A stretch of DNA of 64,000 nt from Thalassiosira profunda (Eukaryota; Bacillariophyta; Thalassiosirophyceae; Thalassiosirales; Thalassiosiraceae), in assembly GCA_036939355.1 (NCBI GenBank), contig JALLAP010000025.1, positions 1-64,000 of the forward strand, given 5' to 3'. Of this stretch, positions 30,616 through 40,943 are shown in pieces. Every line of letters starts with the position of its first letter. Positions within the stretch are counted from its first letter, which is position 1. The translations under genes were made by a program, and so were the position numbers. The notes beneath the pieces are model-generated. The model made no database searches. It had not been told where the DNA came from and saw only the letters and a list, made by a program, of their open reading frames with translations.

Positions 30616-32395
30616 ATGTTAGCCGCCATGCCTCCTATTCCCAGCACTAGCATTGGGGCGATGCACAGACTGCTGCGCGCGGCGTCGTCGTCGCAGACGT
30701 CGCGTTCGCTCCGATGCCAGGCAGGTGGCGGCAGCGGTATCCTTTCCTCTCGGTGCACCGGAATCCGAACCCATCACTTCCAGAGGGGCGTTCCTCCCTG
30801 CGCCGCGATCACGCCAGCTCGACACATCAATGGATGCAACGGTATCATTTCCTATCGATGCACCGGAATCCGAGCCCATCACTTCCAGCGGAGCGCTCCT
30901 CTCTGCGCCGCCGCCGCGCCCGGCCCGCACGAGAGGAAGGTGTGGCCCGAAGAGTTCTTGGGCCCCGGCTTCATCTCGGTGAAGGGCGACGACGCCGACG
31001 AGCAGAAGAACAACACCTACGCGGTCGCGGTAATAACGCCGGACGACGCCAAGCTCCGCGCCAAGGACCTGACGATCCAGGAGCTCTTCAAGGAGATGCC
31101 GGGGACACATCCGCGGGATCTCTTCTCCCTCTCGCTGACGAGCCTGGGCGACGCGCACAACAAACGGAGGGCGCTGGCGAGCCACTATTCGGTGCGGAAC
31201 AACATCCACCCATGGTTCATCCTGCCGAGGGAATCGGAGATTGTGGTGAGACGACTGAGTTGCCGACATCTGATTGTGTTGCTTTATTTGATTCTCATCT
31301 ACAATTGGGAATCTCCAGTTGGCGTTTGGTTGTGTCCGTGCAATCATCAACAGGGAGTCGGCGTACATATTTGATGCGCACAAACCTACGATCAAGCAAC
31401 AAGCCATGCGGATGTCGAAACAATTGACCCAGAAGGACAGCTTCGAGTTTCGCGATGGAGAGATTCTCTTGCATGGGGGCGGGAGCAAATCCACCTTCGA
31501 GATTGACATGCTGGAACAGATTGTGCGCTTCGTGTGCACCATGTACAGCCGCAGAATACGGGTGTACGAGCCGATCGTCAACAGTCTTATGGATCGGGTG
31601 ACCGCCGAAGCGTTTTCGCCCACCGGATTGCACAAGCTCGTGCCCGTAAAGGATTCCTTGCAGCACTTCGAGATGAATGTGAAAGGGGCTCTTCACTGCA
31701 TTACCGAGCTGCTATCAAACGACGAAGATATGGCACACCTCATGCTCACGGAACGGGCGTTGGCGAAGGCCGAAGGTCGCGAGCTGCGCATTGATGTTCA
31801 CGAACAAGTCGAACTGCTCTTCGAGGAGTACGCGAGGCAGCTGAAGTCTACCCTTCTTGAGATAGACTACATGCTGCAGCGCGTGCAGAGCAAGCAGGAC
31901 ATGGTGGCGTTGTCGTTGGACGCGTATCGGAATAGGATGATACGGATGAATCTTTACTTGACGATCGGCGGAATCTCGTTGGCCTTTGGTACCGCCGTTG
32001 CCGGCTTCTTTGGGATGAATCTTGTGAGTGGCCTGGAAGAAGCCGAGGGCGTATTTGAGCTCGTGGTGCTGGGCTCCACTTTCTTCGGAGGTGCCTTCCT
32101 CAGCGGCTGCTATTTCTACTTGAATGGGACGAGAACGCAACAGCGAACAATCAACAACCTTGAACAAATCGAGGTCATGAACAGGGCGCTTGGAGATATG
32201 TCCGCGCTCGATTACTCCTTCGAACTCATGCTCAACGCAGATGAGCCGCTCACAATCGACACATTCCGGGAGAAGATCTATGCGTCAGAGCCCGAAGGTT
32301 ATCGAGAGAGCGAGGTCGAGTTTCTGTTCGACTTGCTCGACTACACAGACGACGGCCGTATTGACAAGGATGACTTCCAACACGTCGGAAGCTAA
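30616..32395 (+). CDS. Mrs2/CorA-type magnesium channel with C-terminal EF-hand-like loop
   Basis: Two exons, 30616-31245 and 31319-32395, give about 568 residues (ATG 30628 has a good context and is the alternative). The N-terminus is basic and serine-rich, fitting a mitochondrial or plastid presequence. The Mrs2 core starts around ISVKGDD and includes WFILPRESEIV|LAFGCVRAII across the intron. A long helical stalk leads to the first membrane helix ending in the GMN selectivity motif (about 442-444), then the second helix FELVVLGSTFFGGAFLSG. After the pore comes a tail with EVEFLFDLLDYTDDGRIDKD, which reads as a calcium-binding EF-hand loop, not normal for Mrs2. Residues about 42-105 contain a 35-residue internal duplication. 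Confidence 0.85.
30736..30945 (+). repeat. 105-bp tandem duplication in the Mrs2 N-terminus
   Basis: The segment starting GGTATCCTTTCCTCTCGG at 30736 recurs as GGTATCATTTCCTATCGA at 30841, a 105-base (35-codon) period. Both copies encode CTGIRxHHFQRxxPxCAA-like peptides. They differ at roughly one base in eight, so the duplication is not recent. It lies in the presequence region, upstream of the channel core. Confidence 0.8.
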
Positions 32396-32429
32396 TTTTA
32401 TGGCTATGAGGCATCTGGCATTCTAAGAT

Positions 32430-34139
32430 CTATTGAAAGTAGACATTGCCACTTGCCGACTTCTTCGAGAAGAACACTCGTGCCTCCTTTTCCTCGCGCT
32501 GGTGACGAGCTTTGCTTCGCAATTGTTGAATACTCCAGTACGAGGCAGATGCAAAAATCACCGCTGTGGATACGCTGCGCAGCAGGGCACTCGTGTCAGA
32601 ACTTGCACTCGTCCTTTCCTTTCCTGACCCCACCGCTGAAAGTGCGGCATATCCTGCAGTTGTGCCTAACCCCATTGCAATCAGTGCAGCACTCCTCCTC
32701 TCTCCTCTATCTGCCTCTCTGACATTCTGCACAGCCTTCGACAAAGACTCGCCCGAAATGAAGCCATCCTTTACGACCGGAGTGAACAGTCTCTGTGTCT
32801 TCACATCCAAAAAGGTGCGCACGTCGCGAAACGTCAGGCTGACCCTTCCTCCTTCTCCCACGCTGCAGACCGCATTGCTACTCAGGTGTTCTTGCGGCTT
32901 GCTGCAAAAGAAGCTGACTCTTCTGCTATGCCCAATGTCCTCCTCGTGAGATTCCTTCGACGGCAGAATGGCGTGCGTAAACCGAGCGTTGGTGTACGGG
33001 CCCAGCACAAACATGCTATTCGGCGGCAGTTCCACGTGGGCCACATCGTGCGGGTATTGCCGGTCTCGGACCTCCATCACTCTCTTCGCGCCCAGCGATA
33101 CCGACACGATCACTCCCTCTCGATTAAGATCGAGGTCCTTATCGGAATGGCGATCGATCTTATCCGTGCCATCTCGATACAAGTTTGTGACGCAGTGGTT
33201 CATGTGCTGCACGTAGAGCGGCTGCAGAGCCTCCTCCACGGCCTTTTTGACGGCGAGGGTCGTGGGAGACCAGTGATGAGTCGGCCACTCCAAGCCCGAG
33301 TAATTTCCAGGGTAACGATAGATTGGTACGATGCTCCCGCAGACGAAGGGGAGGTCGGCCTGCAGATTTTGCAGCCGCGGAAGGACCTCGTTCTTGCTCC
33401 CCACCATGCCCTCGAATTGCAGCTCCGACGTGAGCTTGTCCACAATTGAATTGCTCGATTGCTTCGCTCGTTCGTCATCCTCGGGGACGACATTCAGTAT
33501 CAGCTCGGTGTCCCCCGCCCCCAAGCCGTACAGATTGCTCCACTCGTACCCCTCTCGAAAGGCAAACCTCTCCGTAAACGGCTTATCCCTCCCATTTAGA
33601 TGCCGGTGCAACGCCAGCCGCGCCGTGCGTTCGTACACGGCGCGCAATCTGCCACACGTCACCCCCAGCAATCGCTTCTCGAAGTATCGCACCACGATGA
33701 TTGCCGTGGCCACCGGGGTCTGACAATCGGAGCTCTGCCGTTCAGCGCCGCAATCCCCGTCGTCCTCCTCGTCGCTCTCGAACAGCATGTTCTTCCCGCT
33801 CCCTCTCAGCTTGATGGTGGACTGCCGCCGCAGCTGCTTCTTGTATTTTTGCAACTCTCGCAGCAGTGCCTTCCCCACCCCAGATCCGGTGGGCTCGTCA
33901 TCGTCGTCGTACCCCTCTTCCTCTCCATCGCCGAGGGACGCGGCGTAGGGCACGTGGGCGGCATTTGGGTGATGGCGGTCCATCAACTCTTGGCGGAAGT
34001 GCTCGACGGAGGCGAGGGTTGGGTGGGTGCACACAAAACCCAAAAATACCGAGTCGGCGACGCGGAGCTCGCAGAGCGGCTCGTGATGGCGGTGGCTGCC
34101 ACCGCTACCTCCGATGCTGCTGCCAATGGTGGTGCTCAT
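32430..34139 (-). CDS. IMPACT (UPF0029) - AlkB-like 2OG-Fe(II) oxygenase fusion
   Basis: 569 residues in one exon. Residues about 30-180 fit the IMPACT/YigZ fold: DSVFLGFVCTHPTLASVEHF, HPNAAHVPYA, DDDDEPTGSGVGKALLREL and VVRYFEKRLLGV, interrupted by an acidic insertion. The middle is an AlkB-type dioxygenase: PTHHWSPTTLAV, NLYRDGTDKIDRHSDKD (iron ligands His 331, Asp 333), a later His in FTHAILPS and the 2-oxoglutarate-binding region RVSLTFRDVRTF. The C-terminal ~100 residues contain two hydrophobic segments and a basic end. AlkB enzymes remove alkyl groups from nucleic acids or proteins; IMPACT binds the Gcn1/ribosome system. The combination suggests RNA or translation-linked demethylation (inference). 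Its stop is 34 bases from the convergent Mrs2 stop. Confidence 0.8.
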   Translation of the reverse strand: MSTTIGSSIGGSGGSHRHHEPLCELRVADSVFLGFVCTHPTLASVEHFRQELMDRHHPNAAHVPYAASLGDGEEEGYDDDDEPTGSGVGKALLRELQKYKKQLRRQSTIKLRGSGKNMLFESDEEDDGDCGAERQSSDCQTPVATAIIVVRYFEKRLLGVTCGRLRAVYERTARLALHRHLNGRDKPFTERFAFREGYEWSNLYGLGAGDTELILNVVPEDDERAKQSSNSIVDKLTSELQFEGMVGSKNEVLPRLQNLQADLPFVCGSIVPIYRYPGNYSGLEWPTHHWSPTTLAVKKAVEEALQPLYVQHMNHCVTNLYRDGTDKIDRHSDKDLDLNREGVIVSVSLGAKRVMEVRDRQYPHDVAHVELPPNSMFVLGPYTNARFTHAILPSKESHEEDIGHSRRVSFFCSKPQEHLSSNAVCSVGEGGRVSLTFRDVRTFLDVKTQRLFTPVVKDGFISGESLSKAVQNVREADRGERRSAALIAMGLGTTAGYAALSAVGSGKERTSASSDTSALLRSVSTAVIFASASYWSIQQLRSKARHQREEKEARVFFSKKSASGNVYFQ

Positions 34140-34359
34140 GTTGGTTGGCAGGCTGGTCCTACGATAGCTGATAGCTTGTGCGCGGGCGGGGGGCGAGGGA
34201 CGGTGAAAGTATCGTACTTACGTACATCTCTACCATACCTTTGTCCACTGTCCACTTTGTGCTCTTGCTTTGCTCTCACTTCCTCCCCCCGGCGCCCCCA
34301 TCTCTCTAGAGCCCGGCGCCCGGCGCCCTGGCCGTCCGACGGCCCTGACAATTGCAACC
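34140..34359. promoter_or_regulatory. Head-to-head promoter region, IMPACT-AlkB / CPSF73
   Basis: About 220 bases separate the two start codons. A pyrimidine-rich stretch precedes the CPSF73 ATG, and ACTTACGTACATC lies centrally. Both promoters must overlap here. Confidence 0.45.
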
Positions 34360-36714
34360 ATGAGCGAGGATGTGATGACGATAACGTGAGTCGGCCTGCG
34401 TGGGGGGCGCCAGTATGCTTTTTATTTTGGGCTCACATGATGTGTCACCTCCCCCCACCCCCACCCCCACAGCCCCCTCGGCTCCGGCCAGGAGGTCGGC
34501 CGCTCGTGCCACCTCCTCACCTTCCGGGGCACCACATTGATGTTGGACTGCGGCGTCCACCCGGGGTACGACGGCATGGCCGGCCTCCCCTTCTTCGACC
34601 GCGTCGATCCCGAACAAGTGGACGTGCTGTTGATCACGCACTTTCACCTCGATCACGCGGCGAGTTTGCCCTATTTCACCGAGCGGACGGGGTTCAAGGG
34701 CCGCGTCTTCATGACCCACCCCACCAAGGCCGTGATGCGGCTGTTGCTGGGGGATTACTTGCGGCTCATGACCATGAAAAAGGGCGGGGAAATGTCCCCG
34801 GACGACGTCCTCTACACCGAGGCGGAATTGCAAAGCTGCGTGGACAAGATCGAATTGGTCGATTACCACCAGACCATCGACCTGAACTTGCCGTCCGGGC
34901 TCAAGTTCCACGCCCTGAACGCGGGGCACGTGTTGGGAGGCGCCATGTTCTACATTGAACTCGGGGGACGGTCGGTCCTCTACACGGGCGACTACTCCAT
35001 GGAGGAGGATCGGCACCTCATGGCCGCCGAGAAGCCGAAATACCACGCCGCCCCCGACGTCCTGATCGTCGAGAGCACGTACGGCGTGCAGGTCCACGCC
35101 TCCCGGGCCGAGCGCGAGGCCCGCTTCACCGGCACCATCGAGCGGGTCGTCACCGGCGGGGGACGGTGCCTCATCCCCGTCTTCGCCCTGGGGCGGGCGC
35201 AGGAATTGCTCCTCATTCTGGACGAGTACTGGCGGGAGCACCCCCACCTGCAGTCGGTGCCCATTTACTACGCCTCGAAAATGGCGAGCCGGGCGTTGAG
35301 GGTGTATAAGACGTACGCCAACATGATGAACGCGCGGATACGCAGCCAGATGGACTTGGGCAACCCCTTCAGCTTCTCCCACATTCGCAACCTCAAGTCG
35401 ATCGACGTGAACAATTTTGACGATCGGGGCCCCAGCGTGGTCTTTGCGTCTCCGGGCATGCTCCAGTCGGGGGTGAGCCGGCAACTCTTCGACCGATGGG
35501 CGACGGATCCCAAGAACGGCGTCCTGATTGCGGGGTACGCTGTGGAGCACACGCTGGCGAAGGAGATCATGTCCCAGCCCAAGGAGGTGGTGACGATGGA
35601 AGGGCGGCGCCAGCCGTTGAACGCGCTGGTGGACTACGTCTCCTTCTCGGCGCACGTGGATTTCGTCCAGAATCGCGACTTCATCACTTCGGTCGATCCC
35701 TCGAACATAATCCTCGTCCACGGGGCCAAGGAGGAGATGGGGCGGCTGAAGGGCGCCCTGATGATGCACTACAACAAGCTCCCCGAGAATAAACGGCCCA
35801 CAATCGCCATGCCGCCCAACGAGGTGGAGGTGAAGCTGATTTTCACTCGGAGGAGGTCGGCCAAGGTGATGGGCAAGCTGGCCGAGGCCCCCGACGAGGA
35901 GGAGAACGAGGAGGCAATGGATGAGGGCAAGCATGCGGCCGTGGTCGAGCCTCGGGAAGGGGAGAAGGTGCAGGGAATCCTCGTCACCCAGCAAAACTCG
36001 TCAAAAATTGTGGCGCCGGAGGACCTCTCGACGTACACGCCCCTGCGGGCGGGGTCCGTGTCGTCCAAATTGCATGTGCCGTTTGTGGGGAAGGTCGATA
36101 CGCTGCGAATGTTCTTGAACGAAATGTTCCGCGGGATCGAGGAGTCGGGGGACGACGATGAGGGCGATGGCGAGGGCGAGAGCGAAGTTACATTCAGCTT
36201 GCACGGCGGTCAGGTGAAGGTCATCGCCGGCAAAACGAAGGGCGTGGCCACGGTGGAGTGGGACTGCAGCTCGGTGGGAGATGTGATTGCGGATTCGGTA
36301 GTGGCGCTCATCATGCACGCCCAGAGCAGTGCCGCGTCCATAAGACTCACTGGGAGGCCATGCAGCCACCGGCAGAAGAAGTTGAGGGAAGAGGAGGGCG
36401 AGGAAGATCCCAAAAAGACGACGGAGGAGTGCCTGCGAGCTCTGCACCAGGCACTCACGGATCAATTCCTTTCGGTAGAGGCCACCTACGAGGCCTCCAA
36501 GGGGACGTTCGAGGTGAAAATTGACGCCAACGAATGCGAAGCAAAGGAGGGAGAAGACGACGGTGGGGCCACGTGCACGGCGACTGTTGAATTCGACGGG
36601 CTGGACGGCGCGGCCAAGGTGACGGTGGAGTCAGATGATGAGAAGTTGGCTGGAAGCGTTCGTTCGTGCTTGAAGAACGTGGCGGCAGCGTCTGCCCCCA
36701 TCGCGGTCGAATAA
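34360..36714 (+). CDS. CPSF3: Cleavage and polyadenylation specificity factor 73 (mRNA 3'-end endonuclease)
   Basis: Exon 1 is tiny (34360-34385, nine codons with the split Thr); exon 2 is 34473-36714, giving 755 residues. The N-terminus reads ITPLGSGQEVGRSCHLL across the intron, the invariant CPSF73 start. The metallo-beta-lactamase signature is HFHLDH at about 65-70, with GHVLGGAMFYIE, YTGDYSMEEDRHL and the beta-CASP region (VESTYGVQ, IPVFALGRAQELLLILDEYW, ASPGMLQSG, YVSFSAHVDF, ILVHG). The C-terminal CPSF73-100-type domain follows KLHVPFVGKV, with a charged insertion. This nuclease cuts pre-mRNA before poly(A) addition in the nucleus. Integrator IntS11 is the nearest alternative, but the intact C-terminal region favours CPSF73. 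Confidence 0.93.
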
Positions 36715-37136
36715 TGATCTTAATAGCGTGCATTATCTTGAGGGCCGTCTCCCGCCCTTCTCCCTGCCAGTTACCACGAGTCCAAGAGTTGGTGTGTCGA
36801 GAGTGAGAGCAAAAAAGGGTCAGAGAACGACGCCTACAGAATGTTGCAACCGCCGCCGCCCCCGGCGCTCTTGTGAAATTCGTTGGGCAAAGCCGCCAGC
36901 GCCGAACAAGCCTCGCGCAGCTCACTCGCTGGCAGACAAAGACTTTCGAACGAAAATTCAAATGGCTTCGAAATTTTGAAAGGGATTCTAAACTCGGAAT
37001 AAATCAGATACCAGGTCAGCCTACAGCAACCTTGGGAGTTGCCGCTGACCTGTCCCTGCCACCTCGGGGAGACATCTCTCGTGTCCAGAGGCTGCAGAAA
37101 CTCTGCAGGTGGCAGCGAACGCCACCCGGACTGCGC
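36715..37136. other. Spacer between CPSF73 and ankyrin genes
   Basis: About 420 bases. The last 264 are open in frame with the ankyrin gene but begin with GTG and lack a Met, so they are treated as leader; an upstream exon cannot be excluded. One of the three same-strand junctions in the window. Confidence 0.4.
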
Positions 37137-40100
37137 ATGGAAACTTCTAGCAACGCCGCGGCGGCGGTAGCCTCAGTCGACACACTGGACCTCGACGAGC
37201 TGGAGGCGCAGACTCTGGACATTTTGCACCGCTACGGGTCTCCGAAAGCCAAAAGCCTGCAGAAAATTGGCCCCGCAGTCAGACCCAGGCCGTTGACGGG
37301 CGCGAGCACCAGCAACAATCGGTCCTGCAGCACGAGCGCTGGCATCGTCAAGCCGAATAGAGTGGCTGGATCGCGCCCTCTCACCGCGGCCAGCAGGAAG
37401 CACGCACTTCGCGACGCAGCGTCGTCGGCGCTGAATCCGCCGAGCACTGCTCCGCCATACGTCAAGCCTTCCCATCTGATCGGTGGCAAGCACACGAGCG
37501 AATGGGACTCGGTGCCTTCCCTTCTGGCGAGCGGAAAAACGAACAATGCCCGCCAATCACCTCCTCGAACCTCCCCCTTTCTCAACGAGACACCGCCGTA
37601 CTCTGTGCCCCTCTTGGGGGGACCAAACAAAGCGCCGACGCCCAAACCGACTGCGCCGGCGCGTCTGCAAGTCCCCACCGAGTGCAAATTCGATCCAGGC
37701 CAGCTGAAGTCGTTGTCACTGCGAGACATCAAGTACACTGGGTTTGACAAAGGTTCTGGTGTTGGTGGGGTTACTGGCGATGGCGACCAAGCAAAGGGCT
37801 CGCTGCAACCGGAGAGGGAATGTTGCTTCAATTGCTGGAGTGCAGGGCAATCAGACCAGTGCGTGATACACACAGACACGCAACAAAATGATGCAGCTGA
37901 GCAGCAGAACAACCTCAGCATGTGCAGCAGCTGGGGTACGAACCGGCTTCGTCGAAAGTACCGCTCGGAAGAAATCCACGAGCGGCTCGCTGAAACGTCC
38001 GATGCCCTTGTGTTTGACAGCTCGCAGAACGAATTCACTACAGTGGAGCAACCAAAGCATCCCATCTACCGCCTCGTCAGCCAGCACTTGGTTAGTCTCA
38101 ACTTTACCAATCAGCGACGGCAGCGAGTCCGGCTTTGGTTCCAATCGTTTATCAAACGGCTGAAGGATGGCAAATATGAGTCGAAGCGCAGCAATGCGTC
38201 GGCCAAGCTTCTTCTCCTTCGAAGCACGATCAAGGGAATGGGCGCGGTTCGCATGCTGTCCAATGAGGTGAAGGACCGGCATCCGCAGCCGCCAGTGACG
38301 GGCACGACCGTGCGCGAACGACTCGGCCATGAGCAAATATTGGTCGAGAAATCCGTTGCCAGCATCGATGGCGTGGAAGAGACGCGCAGCTTTGTCCTTG
38401 CGGGCCCCGCGCCCGTGCCCAAGGCGTTGTATCAACCTCGCGAGTATGAGCCCCTGCCTCAAACCACAATCGTGCTGAAAAATGAAGAGGAGACTAACGA
38501 CGGACGCCTCGATTTCTCCTCCATCATGTCGCGATCTGTCACATACGCCACGTTCTCTTCCAAGAGGACCAATGAGAACGTTGCGGTGGGCGGACTGAGT
38601 GGAGAGGTGTTGGTATCGAGGCGCTTCACGGGCCGCTTCCCTCCGCAGTACAAGAACTTCACCTGCAGCCACGACGTTGTCCTGGTGCCGCCAAATGTCG
38701 ACGAAGACTCGCCAACGTTTCCCACTTTGGTCGTTCCACCCGGAGAGCTGCCTTACATTCGGCGCGAGCTTGTCACGCCTCTCGACAACCGACGTCAACC
38801 AACTGTTATGGTCAAGACGGGCCTCACTCCCAACGACAAACACTTCTTTGGACTCAATCGTCCCGAGCAAACGGGAGAAACCGACGACTTTGGATTCCGC
38901 ACGTCTACCTGGTGCGAGCTACCAATCATCGATGATACGATCGACACCCAGTCGTTCCGCCCCTCGGAGTCCATTGCAACGCCAAATACGCCCGTGCTTT
39001 CCGCAATGCGCACCATGAAGGTGGATGCAAGCTACCCATTCCGCCAAGAACAGAGCCGGACGAATTGCGTGGAGGATCTGTTCCACTTCTTGCTAAGCGA
39101 CGGCGCCTCCTCGAGCAACAAACTGCAAGTCTTTACCTGCATTGCATCGCAACAGTGTGGTTTCTTCCTGAGGAATGGAGACGGCACTCTTCCCATTGGC
39201 CGGGTGGTTACAAAAGTCGTGCGGAGCTTATCTTTTCTGCAGTCTGAATCGGAGGAGCACGCGGTCTACAAAGAAGAGCAGCTGCCGTTGGGCGAAGGAG
39301 GGGTGTTGCTCAAGCACAGGCCTCGGCACGCAGAATGCATGCCGGGCGGTGCCTTAATTAGCAACAGCCGGAGCCAAGTTCGGGAGGCAATCTTGCGGAG
39401 AATGCCTGAAGAAGGAAGCTCGATTGAATGCGCGTTGCCTCGGCCGTCGTCGCAAAGGAGAAAGCCTGTGGCTGGAGCTCCATCCGTTGAAGTGGCAATC
39501 GCGACGAGTGCTCGCTCGCCCGTTTTGTCAGTGGAGGTCTCGCAGAAGAGTCCTCCAACTCAGAAAAAGAGCCACAGCAGCCTGTCTCTGAGGTCTGATG
39601 CCCCTATCTCCCGGCGACAGTCGGAACCGCGGCAGGGTAGCGTCGCTTCTGCAGAGACTGCGAGGAAAGAGACCACGGTGGTGGCCGACTCCATCTCTCA
39701 CGTGATTGGCGAAACGTTGAAGTCATTCTCTGCTGGATCGCCCGAAGACCTGATTCGGTTAGGCATGGGTCTAGGGGCATCGCTTGGAGCGCAAGGTTTC
39801 TTGAACCTGAGCGCATCAGAGCAAGGAAACACTGTCAATGAACCCAACGAAGGAGCAGCGCCTGAGAATGACGACTCCACACAAGATGTGAGCATGCCAG
39901 AGCTCGACCTGCACGGAATCGAAGACATCCACTCATGCACCTCGGAGGAGAGCAAGCTCGACGACTTTCCTGTTGACGGCAATGACTTGGAAGATAACAT
40001 TGTGAATTACGCCGATCTGCGTCCGAGTCCGCAAGGGTTGCTGGACGAGGTTGCTGCCACACGGGTGGGCAGAAAACGTGTAGAGTACCTTCCATACACG

Positions 40101-40661
40101 TACAGTCTGAACTTGCCAACTCCTTCGAGTCAACAACCGTGCAAGCCACGATCGATGGCCGAGGAATGGAAAGAGAACGACGATTACAACCCTTGGACCG
40201 CCACAAGAGATTCCACTTCTTCGGTGTTCATTCGATCGTTGACTCTGGAGACGAAGAATTGGCCGCAACCCGATCGAATTGACGGTCCGGCCACAAACAA
40301 TGTTAAGGATTTGAAGACTCTCTTCACGCTTTGTCGCCATGGCAAATACACCGAGCTGAACGACTTGGTCAGCAGTTCGTCGTGGACGCTGCCAATAAAC
40401 TACGCGGACGACTCGGGCAATACGCTGCTTCACATCGCGTGTCAAAATGGCAACAAACGGATAGCCAAGCTGTGCCTTCGGCGCGGCGCTGATAGCAACG
40501 CACGCAATCTGAATGGCAATTCCTGCCTCCATTTTGCCTTTGGGTACGGATTCAGCGATCTCGGAGATTACATCGTATCCAAAGGGGCAGACGATAGTCT
40601 GCGAAATGCAGAGGGGCTCACAGCATATGAGTTCGGCGCCGACAGCGAGCTGGAGAGCTAA
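37137..40661 (+). CDS. Large ankyrin-repeat protein
   Basis: 1174 residues from ATG 37137, no intron seen. The N-terminal ~250 residues are serine/proline-rich. A central region (about 290-660) has conserved-looking stretches such as HPIYRLVSQHLVSLNF, RVRLWFQSFIKRL, PPQYKNFTCSHDVVLVPP and PGELPYIRREL that do not match a family I recognise. A further serine-rich segment follows. The C-terminus (about 1055-1165) carries ankyrin repeats: SGNTLLHIACQNGNKRIAKL, GADSNARNLNGNSCLHFAFG and YIVSKGADDSLRNAEGLTAY. Ankyrin repeats mediate protein binding; no catalytic domain is evident. The long defined central region with a short ankyrin tail resembles flagellar or cytoskeletal scaffold proteins, but that is a guess. 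Confidence 0.75.
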   Translation: METSSNAAAAVASVDTLDLDELEAQTLDILHRYGSPKAKSLQKIGPAVRPRPLTGASTSNNRSCSTSAGIVKPNRVAGSRPLTAASRKHALRDAASSALNPPSTAPPYVKPSHLIGGKHTSEWDSVPSLLASGKTNNARQSPPRTSPFLNETPPYSVPLLGGPNKAPTPKPTAPARLQVPTECKFDPGQLKSLSLRDIKYTGFDKGSGVGGVTGDGDQAKGSLQPERECCFNCWSAGQSDQCVIHTDTQQNDAAEQQNNLSMCSSWGTNRLRRKYRSEEIHERLAETSDALVFDSSQNEFTTVEQPKHPIYRLVSQHLVSLNFTNQRRQRVRLWFQSFIKRLKDGKYESKRSNASAKLLLLRSTIKGMGAVRMLSNEVKDRHPQPPVTGTTVRERLGHEQILVEKSVASIDGVEETRSFVLAGPAPVPKALYQPREYEPLPQTTIVLKNEEETNDGRLDFSSIMSRSVTYATFSSKRTNENVAVGGLSGEVLVSRRFTGRFPPQYKNFTCSHDVVLVPPNVDEDSPTFPTLVVPPGELPYIRRELVTPLDNRRQPTVMVKTGLTPNDKHFFGLNRPEQTGETDDFGFRTSTWCELPIIDDTIDTQSFRPSESIATPNTPVLSAMRTMKVDASYPFRQEQSRTNCVEDLFHFLLSDGASSSNKLQVFTCIASQQCGFFLRNGDGTLPIGRVVTKVVRSLSFLQSESEEHAVYKEEQLPLGEGGVLLKHRPRHAECMPGGALISNSRSQVREAILRRMPEEGSSIECALPRPSSQRRKPVAGAPSVEVAIATSARSPVLSVEVSQKSPPTQKKSHSSLSLRSDAPISRRQSEPRQGSVASAETARKETTVVADSISHVIGETLKSFSAGSPEDLIRLGMGLGASLGAQGFLNLSASEQGNTVNEPNEGAAPENDDSTQDVSMPELDLHGIEDIHSCTSEESKLDDFPVDGNDLEDNIVNYADLRPSPQGLLDEVAATRVGRKRVEYLPYTYSLNLPTPSSQQPCKPRSMAEEWKENDDYNPWTATRDSTSSVFIRSLTLETKNWPQPDRIDGPATNNVKDLKTLFTLCRHGKYTELNDLVSSSSWTLPINYADDSGNTLLHIACQNGNKRIAKLCLRRGADSNARNLNGNSCLHFAFGYGFSDLGDYIVSKGADDSLRNAEGLTAYEFGADSELES

Positions 40662-40943
40662 GAGATGTAGCTGGAGACACAAGCAAGCTCTCAAGTAAAG
40701 GTCAAGCCATCTACTTCTATCGCCCTGCTTCACGTCCCCAATACCTAGCCTCCAGCCTCCGCCGGACTGCAATAGCTAGCTTCTTGGCCTCGTTGTCGTT
40801 CCTGCCCAAGTCCGGATCGCGCGCGAACGATCCTCCATAATGGATCACGCCGCCAACTTGCAAGGTTGCTTCCCTTCTTATGAGTTTGGCCAAACAGACA
40901 GCGAACTTCTTGAGTAGTGAATTCTCACACTATGCAGCTGGCG

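Noticed and set aside
34306..35994. 562-codon minus-strand frame over CPSF73
   Set aside because: Shadow of the best-conserved gene in the window; no family features of its own.
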